A DNA stretch of 64,000 bases from Rhynochetos jubatus (taxonomy: Eukaryota > Chordata > Aves > Eurypygiformes > Rhynochetidae), in assembly GCA_027574665.1 (NCBI GenBank), contig CM050659.1, positions 16,283,001-16,347,000 on the forward strand, given 5' to 3'. Below the pieces are notes generated by a model. The model was given only the letters and a program-made list of their open reading frames with translations. It had not been told where the DNA came from and did not search any database. The first letter of the stretch is position 1; each line of letters starts with the position of its first letter. Positions 59,801-64,000 of the stretch are shown here, piece by piece. The position numbers and the translations under genes are program-made.

Positions 59801-62800
59801 CCCCTGCTTTCCTAGCCAGAACCCAGGGGGGGCCATGGCCGGAAACCGCGGTCGGCAACTTCTAGGGTTAGGGTTAGGGTTAGGGTCCGGAGAACCAGAA
59901 AGCCCACAGCTCCAGGGATAATTGGGTTTGCAAAGGCCTGCCAAGAGGAGCACAACACTGCACAGACATGGCTCCTTCCCCTGCTTTCCTAGCCAGAACC
60001 CAGGGGGGGCCGTGGCCGGAAACCGCGGTCGGCAACTTCTAGGGTTAGGGTTAGGGTTAGGGTCCGGAGAACCAGAAAGCCCACAGCTCCAGGGATAATT
60101 GGGATTGCAAAGGCCTGCCAAGAGGAGCACGACACTGCACAGACATGGCTCCTTCCCCTGCTTTCCTAGCCAGAACCCAGGGGGGGCCGTGGCCGGAAAC
60201 CGCGGTCGGCAACTTCTAGGGTTAGGGTTAGGGTTAGGGTCCGGAGAACCAGAAAGCCCACAGCTCCAGGGATAATTGGGATTGCAAAGGCCTGCCAAGA
60301 GGAGCACGACACTGCACCGACATGGCTCCTTCCCCTGCTTTCCTAGCCAGAACCCAGGGGGGGTCGTGGCCGGAAACCGCGGTCGGCAACTTCTAGGGTT
60401 AGGGTTAGGGTTAGGGTCCGGAGAACCAGAAAGCCCACAGCTCCAGGGATAATTGGGATTGCAAAGGCCTGCCAAGAGGAGCACGACACTGCACAGACAT
60501 GGCTCCTTCCCCTGCTTTCCTAGCCAGATCCCGGGGGGGGCCGTGGCCGGAAACCGCGGTCGGCAACTTCTAGGGTTAGGGTTAGGGTTAGGGTCCGGAG
60601 AACCAGAAAGCCCACAGCTCCAGGAATAATTGGGATTGCAAAGGCCTGCCAAGAGGAGCACGACACTGCACAGACATGGCTCCTTCCCCAGCTTTCCTAG
60701 CCAGAACCCAGGGGGGGGCCGTGGCCGGAAACCGCGGTCGGCAACTTCTAGGGTTAGGGTTAGGGTTAGGGTCCGGAGAACCAGAAAGCCCACAGCTCCA
60801 GGGATATTTGGGACTGCAAAGACCTGCCAAGAGGAGCATGACACTGCACAGACATGGCTCCTTCCCCTGCTTTCCTAGCCAGAACCCGGGGGGGGCCGTG
60901 GCCGGAAACCGCGGTCGGCAACTTCTAGGGTTAGGGTTAGGGTTAGGGTCCGGAGAACCAGAAAGCCCACAGCTCCAGGGATAATTGGGATTGCAAAGGC
61001 CTGCCAAGAGGAGCACGACACTGCACAGACATGGCTCCTTCCCCTGCTTTCCTAGCCAGAACCCAGGGGGGGCCTTCGCCGGAAACCGCGGTCGGCAACT
61101 TCTAGGGTTAGGGTTAGGGTTAGGGTCCGGAGAACCAGAAAGCCCACAGCTCCAGGGATATTTGGGACTGCAAAGACCTGCCAAGAGGAGCATGACACTG
61201 CACCAACATGGCTCCTTCCCCAGCTTTCCTAGCCAGAACCCAGGGGGGGCCGTGGCCGGAAACCGCGGTCGGCAACTTCTAGGGTTAGGGTTAGGGTTAG
61301 GGTCCGGAGAACCAGAAAGCCCACAGCTCCAGGGATAATTGGGATTGCAAAGGCCTGCCAAGAGGAGCACGACACTGCACAGACATGGCTCCTTCCCCTG
61401 CTTTCCTAGCCAGAACCCGGGAGGGGCCGTGGCCGGAAACCGCGGTCGGCAACTTCTAGGGTTAGGGTTAGGGTTAGGGTCCGGAGAACCAGAAAGCCCA
61501 CAGCTCCAGGGATAATTGGGATTGCAAAGGCCTGCCAAGAGGAGCACGACACTGCACAGACATGGCTCCTTCCCCTGCTTTCCTAGCCAGAACCCAGGGG
61601 GGGCCTTCGCCGGAAACCGCGGTCGGCAACTTCTAGGGTTAGGGTTAGGGTTAGGGTCCGGAGAACCAGAAAGCCCACAGCTCCAGGGATATTTGGGACT
61701 GCAAAGACCTGCCAAGAGGAGCATGACACTGCACCAACATGGCTCCTTCCCCAGCTTTCCTAGCCAGAACCCAGGGGGGGCCGTGGCCGGAAACCGCGGT
61801 CGGCAACTTCTAGGGTTAGGGTTAGGGTTAGGGTCCGGAGAACCAGAAAGCCCACAGCTCCAGGGATAATTGGGATTGCAAAGGCCTGCCAAGAGGAGCA
61901 CGACACTGCACAGACATGGCTCCTTCCCCTGCTTTCCTAGCCAGAACCCGGGAGGGGCCGTGGCCGGAAACCGCGGTCGGCAACTTCTAGGGTTAGGGTT
62001 AGGGTTAGGGTCCGGAGAACCAGAAAGCCCACAGCTCCAGGGATAATTGGGATTGCAAAGGCCTGCCAAGAGGAGCACGACACTGCACCGACATGGCTCC
62101 TTCCCCTGCTTTCCTAGCCAGAACCCAGGGGGGGTCGTGGCCGGAAACCGCGGTCGGCAACTTCTAGGGTTAGGGTTAGGGTTAGGGTCCGGAGAACCAG
62201 AAAGCCCACAGCTCCAGGGATAATTGGGATTGCAAAGGCCTGCCAAGAGGAGCACGACACTGCACAGACATGGCTCCTTCCCCTGCTTTCCTAGCCAGAA
62301 CACGGGGGGGGCCGTGGCCGGAAACCGCGGTCGGCAACTTCTAGGGTTAGGGTTAGGGTTAGGGTCCGGAGAACCAGAAAGCCCACAGCTCCAGGAATAA
62401 TTGGGATTGCAAAGGCCTGCCAAGAGGAGCACGACACTGCACAGACATGGCTCCTTCCCCAGCTTTCCTAGCCAGAACCCAGGGGGGGGCCGTGGCCGGA
62501 AACCGCGGTCGGCAACTTCTAGGGTTAGGGTTAGGGTTAGGGTCCGGAGAACCAGAAAGCCCACAGCTCCAGGGATATTTGGGACTGCAAAGACCTGCCA
62601 AGAGGAGCACGACACTGCACAGACATGGCTCCTTCCCCTGCTTTCCTAGCCAGAACCCGGGGGGGGCCGTGGCCGGAAACCGCGGTCGGCAACTTCTAGG
62701 GTTAGGGTTAGGGTTAGGGTCCGGAGAACCAGAAAGCCCACAGCTCCAGGGATAATTGGGATTGCAAAGGCCTGCCAAGAGGAGCACGACACTGCACAGA

Positions 62801-64000
62801 CATGGCTCCTTCCCCTGCTTTCCTAGCCAGAACCCAGGGGGGGCCTTCGCCGGAAACCGCGGTCGGCAACTTCTAGGGTTAGGGTTAGGGTTAGGGTCCG
62901 GAGAACCAGAAAGCCCACAGCTCCAGGGATATTTGGGACTGCAAAGACCTGCCAAGAGGAGCATGACACTGCACCAACATGGCTCCTTCCCCAGCTTTCC
63001 TAGCCAGAACCCAGGGGGGGTCGTGGCCGGAAACCGCGGTCGGCAACTTCTAGGGTTAGGGTTAGGGTTAGGGTCCGGAGAACCAGAAAGCCCACAGCTC
63101 CAGGGATAATTGGGATTGCAAAGGCCTGCCAAGAGGAGCACGACACTGCACAGACATGGCTCCTTCCCCAGCTTTCCTAGCCAGAACCCGGGGGGGGCCG
63201 TGGCCGGAAACCGCGGTCGGCAACTTCTAGGGTTAGGGTTAGGGTTAGGGTCCGGAGAACCAGAAAGCCCACAGCTCCAGGGATAATTGGGATTGCAAAG
63301 GCCTGCCAAGAGGAGCACGACACTGCACAGACATGGCTCCTTCCCCAGCTTTCCTAGCCAGAACCCAGGGGGGGCCGTGGCTGGAAACCGCGGTCGGCAA
63401 CTTCTAGGGTTAGGGTTAGGGTTAGGGTCCGGAGAACCAGAAAGCCCACAGCTCCAGGGATATTTGGGACTGCAAAGACCTGCCAAGAGGAGCATGACAC
63501 TGCACAGACATGGCTCCTTCCCCTGCTTTCCTAGCCAGAACTCAGGGGGGGGCCTTCGCCGGAAACCGCGGTCGGCAACTTCTAGGGTTAGGGTTAGGGT
63601 TAGGGTCCGGAGAACCAGAAAGCCCACAGCTCCAGGGATAATTGGGATTGCAAAGTCCTGCCAAGAGGAGCACGACACTGCACAGACATGGCTCCTTCCC
63701 CAGCTTTCCTAGCCAGAACCCAGGGGGGGCCTTCGCCGGAAACCGCGGTCGGCAACTTCTAGGGTTAGGGTTAGGGTTAGGGTCCGGAGAACCAGAAAGC
63801 CCACAGCTCCAGGGATAATTGGGATTGCAAAGGCCTGCCAAGAGGAGCACGACACTGCAAAGACATGGCTCCTTTCCCTGCTTTCCTAGCCAGAACCCGG
63901 GGGGGGCCGTGGCCGGAAACCGCGGTCGTCAACTTCTAGGGTTAGGGTTAGGGTTAGGGTCCGGAGAACCAGAAAGCCCACAGCTCCAGGGATAATTGGG
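53865..64000 (+). repeat. Right copy of the segmental duplication, with local expansion
   Basis: It matches 2,480-8,900 at a shift of 51,385, then 8,890-10,135 at a shift of 53,865. The 2,480-bp difference equals 14 monomers plus two bases and lies at about 60.3-62.8 kb. The copy runs off the window end inside the match. Small differences exist, such as CTTCTGCAGC near 57,683 against CTTCCCCTGC at the matching place near 6,298. Confidence 0.84.
60340..63200 (+). repeat. 1,771-bp decamer with a nested 531-bp trimer
   Basis: CAGGAATAAT, a rare form of CAGGGATAAT, is at 60,621 and 62,392, 1,771 bp apart (ten monomers plus one base). Inside the first decamer a trimer (TTCGCC unit; ATATTTGGGAC unit with CACCAACATGG; GGGAGGGGCC unit) is repeated with a 531-bp step: GATATTTGGG is at 61,158 and 61,689. 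The trimer copies are about 60,910-61,440 and 61,441-61,971. This is the material added in the right copy of the large duplication. Confidence 0.8.

Larger units (their letters stand above)
1..64000 (+). repeat. 177-bp telomere-containing satellite array (whole window)
   Basis: The window is an uninterrupted head-to-tail array of about 362 copies of a 177-bp monomer, with no inverted unit and no foreign insertion seen. Length variants are 171, 183 and one 165 bp, all from whole 6-bp telomeric units gained or lost, plus 1-2 bp changes in a G run. Units look roughly 93-99% alike by eye. The stretch from the core to the CTCCTTCCCC segment is nearly invariant; variation collects in the G run and the CpG-rich tail. 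The length is close to a nucleosome repeat and to the 171 bp of primate alpha satellite, which fits constitutive heterochromatin. The family is not one I recognise. Both ends of the window lie inside the array, so its full size and flanks are unknown. Confidence 0.98.

Noticed and set aside
1-64000. CRISPR array
   Set aside because: The period is regular, but the whole unit repeats with no unique spacers, and the telomere motif and HOR structure fit a satellite.
1-64000. True terminal telomere
   Set aside because: Telomeric runs never exceed five GGG tracts and are always followed by the same non-telomeric body, so this is not a chromosome end.
1-64000. Primate alpha satellite or the chimpanzee subterminal satellite
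   Set aside because: The length is near that of alpha satellite, but the sequence is GC-rich with telomeric cores and shows no alpha-satellite similarity I recognise. The chimpanzee subterminal repeat is a short AT-rich 32-bp unit.
1-64000. Promoter, pol III box or other regulatory element in the monomer
   Set aside because: No TATA box or convincing A/B box was found. Short partial matches to transcription-factor sites are expected by chance in 177 bp.

Overview
The whole 64,000-base window is one tandem satellite array. It has no single-copy sequence, no gene I can support, no RNA gene, no recognisable transposon and no array edge. The monomer is 177 bp, best seen at 1-177, then 178-354, then from 355, and about 362 monomers fill the window, all head to tail in one orientation. 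Each carries a short telomere-type core, in the standard form AGGG(TTAGGG)3 (22 nt, 14-35 in the first unit). After it come a well conserved non-telomeric stretch, a run of about 7 G, and a CpG-rich segment containing the 8-base palindrome ACCGCGGT.

Organism: TTAGGG repeats, a near-nucleosomal satellite length, CpG-decay variants and multi-monomer higher-order repeats (HORs) all fit a vertebrate, most likely a subtelomeric or pericentromeric heterochromatin block. I do not recognise the satellite family and do not assign a species. TTAGGG telomeres also occur outside vertebrates, so this is an inference.

Layout (boundaries approximate, set by changes in diagnostic variants): 1-5,460 is rich in 171-bp monomers and opens with a 1,056-bp hexamer tandem. 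5,460-12,170 is marked by the ATATTTGGGAC subfamily and the TTCGCC subfamily. 12,170-16,440 holds a block repeated at a shift of 2,664 bp plus a 360-bp dimer. 16,440-20,280 holds 885-bp and 891-bp pentamers. 20,280-26,760 is a mixed stretch with another 885-bp pentamer. 26,760-34,850 includes a 1,239-bp heptamer pair that looks identical by eye. 34,850-42,130 is a 14-monomer HOR of about 2,464 bp. 42,130-53,870 is again rich in 171-bp units and shares blocks with the first 2.5 kb. 53,870-64,000 repeats 2,480-10,130 at a constant shift of 51,385 bp, interrupted by a nested local expansion of about 2,480 bp near 60.3-62.8 kb.

Nothing here works as a set of genes. Very long open frames exist (the longest runs 26,761-31,557 on the minus strand), but they follow from 177 being divisible by 3 and from one monomer frame lacking stops. 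The notable biology is the architecture: a satellite that places a minimal telomeric G-quadruplex and TRF-binding motif about once per nucleosome, with core length varying by domain, spread by several scales of segmental amplification. All comparisons were made by eye; none were computed.
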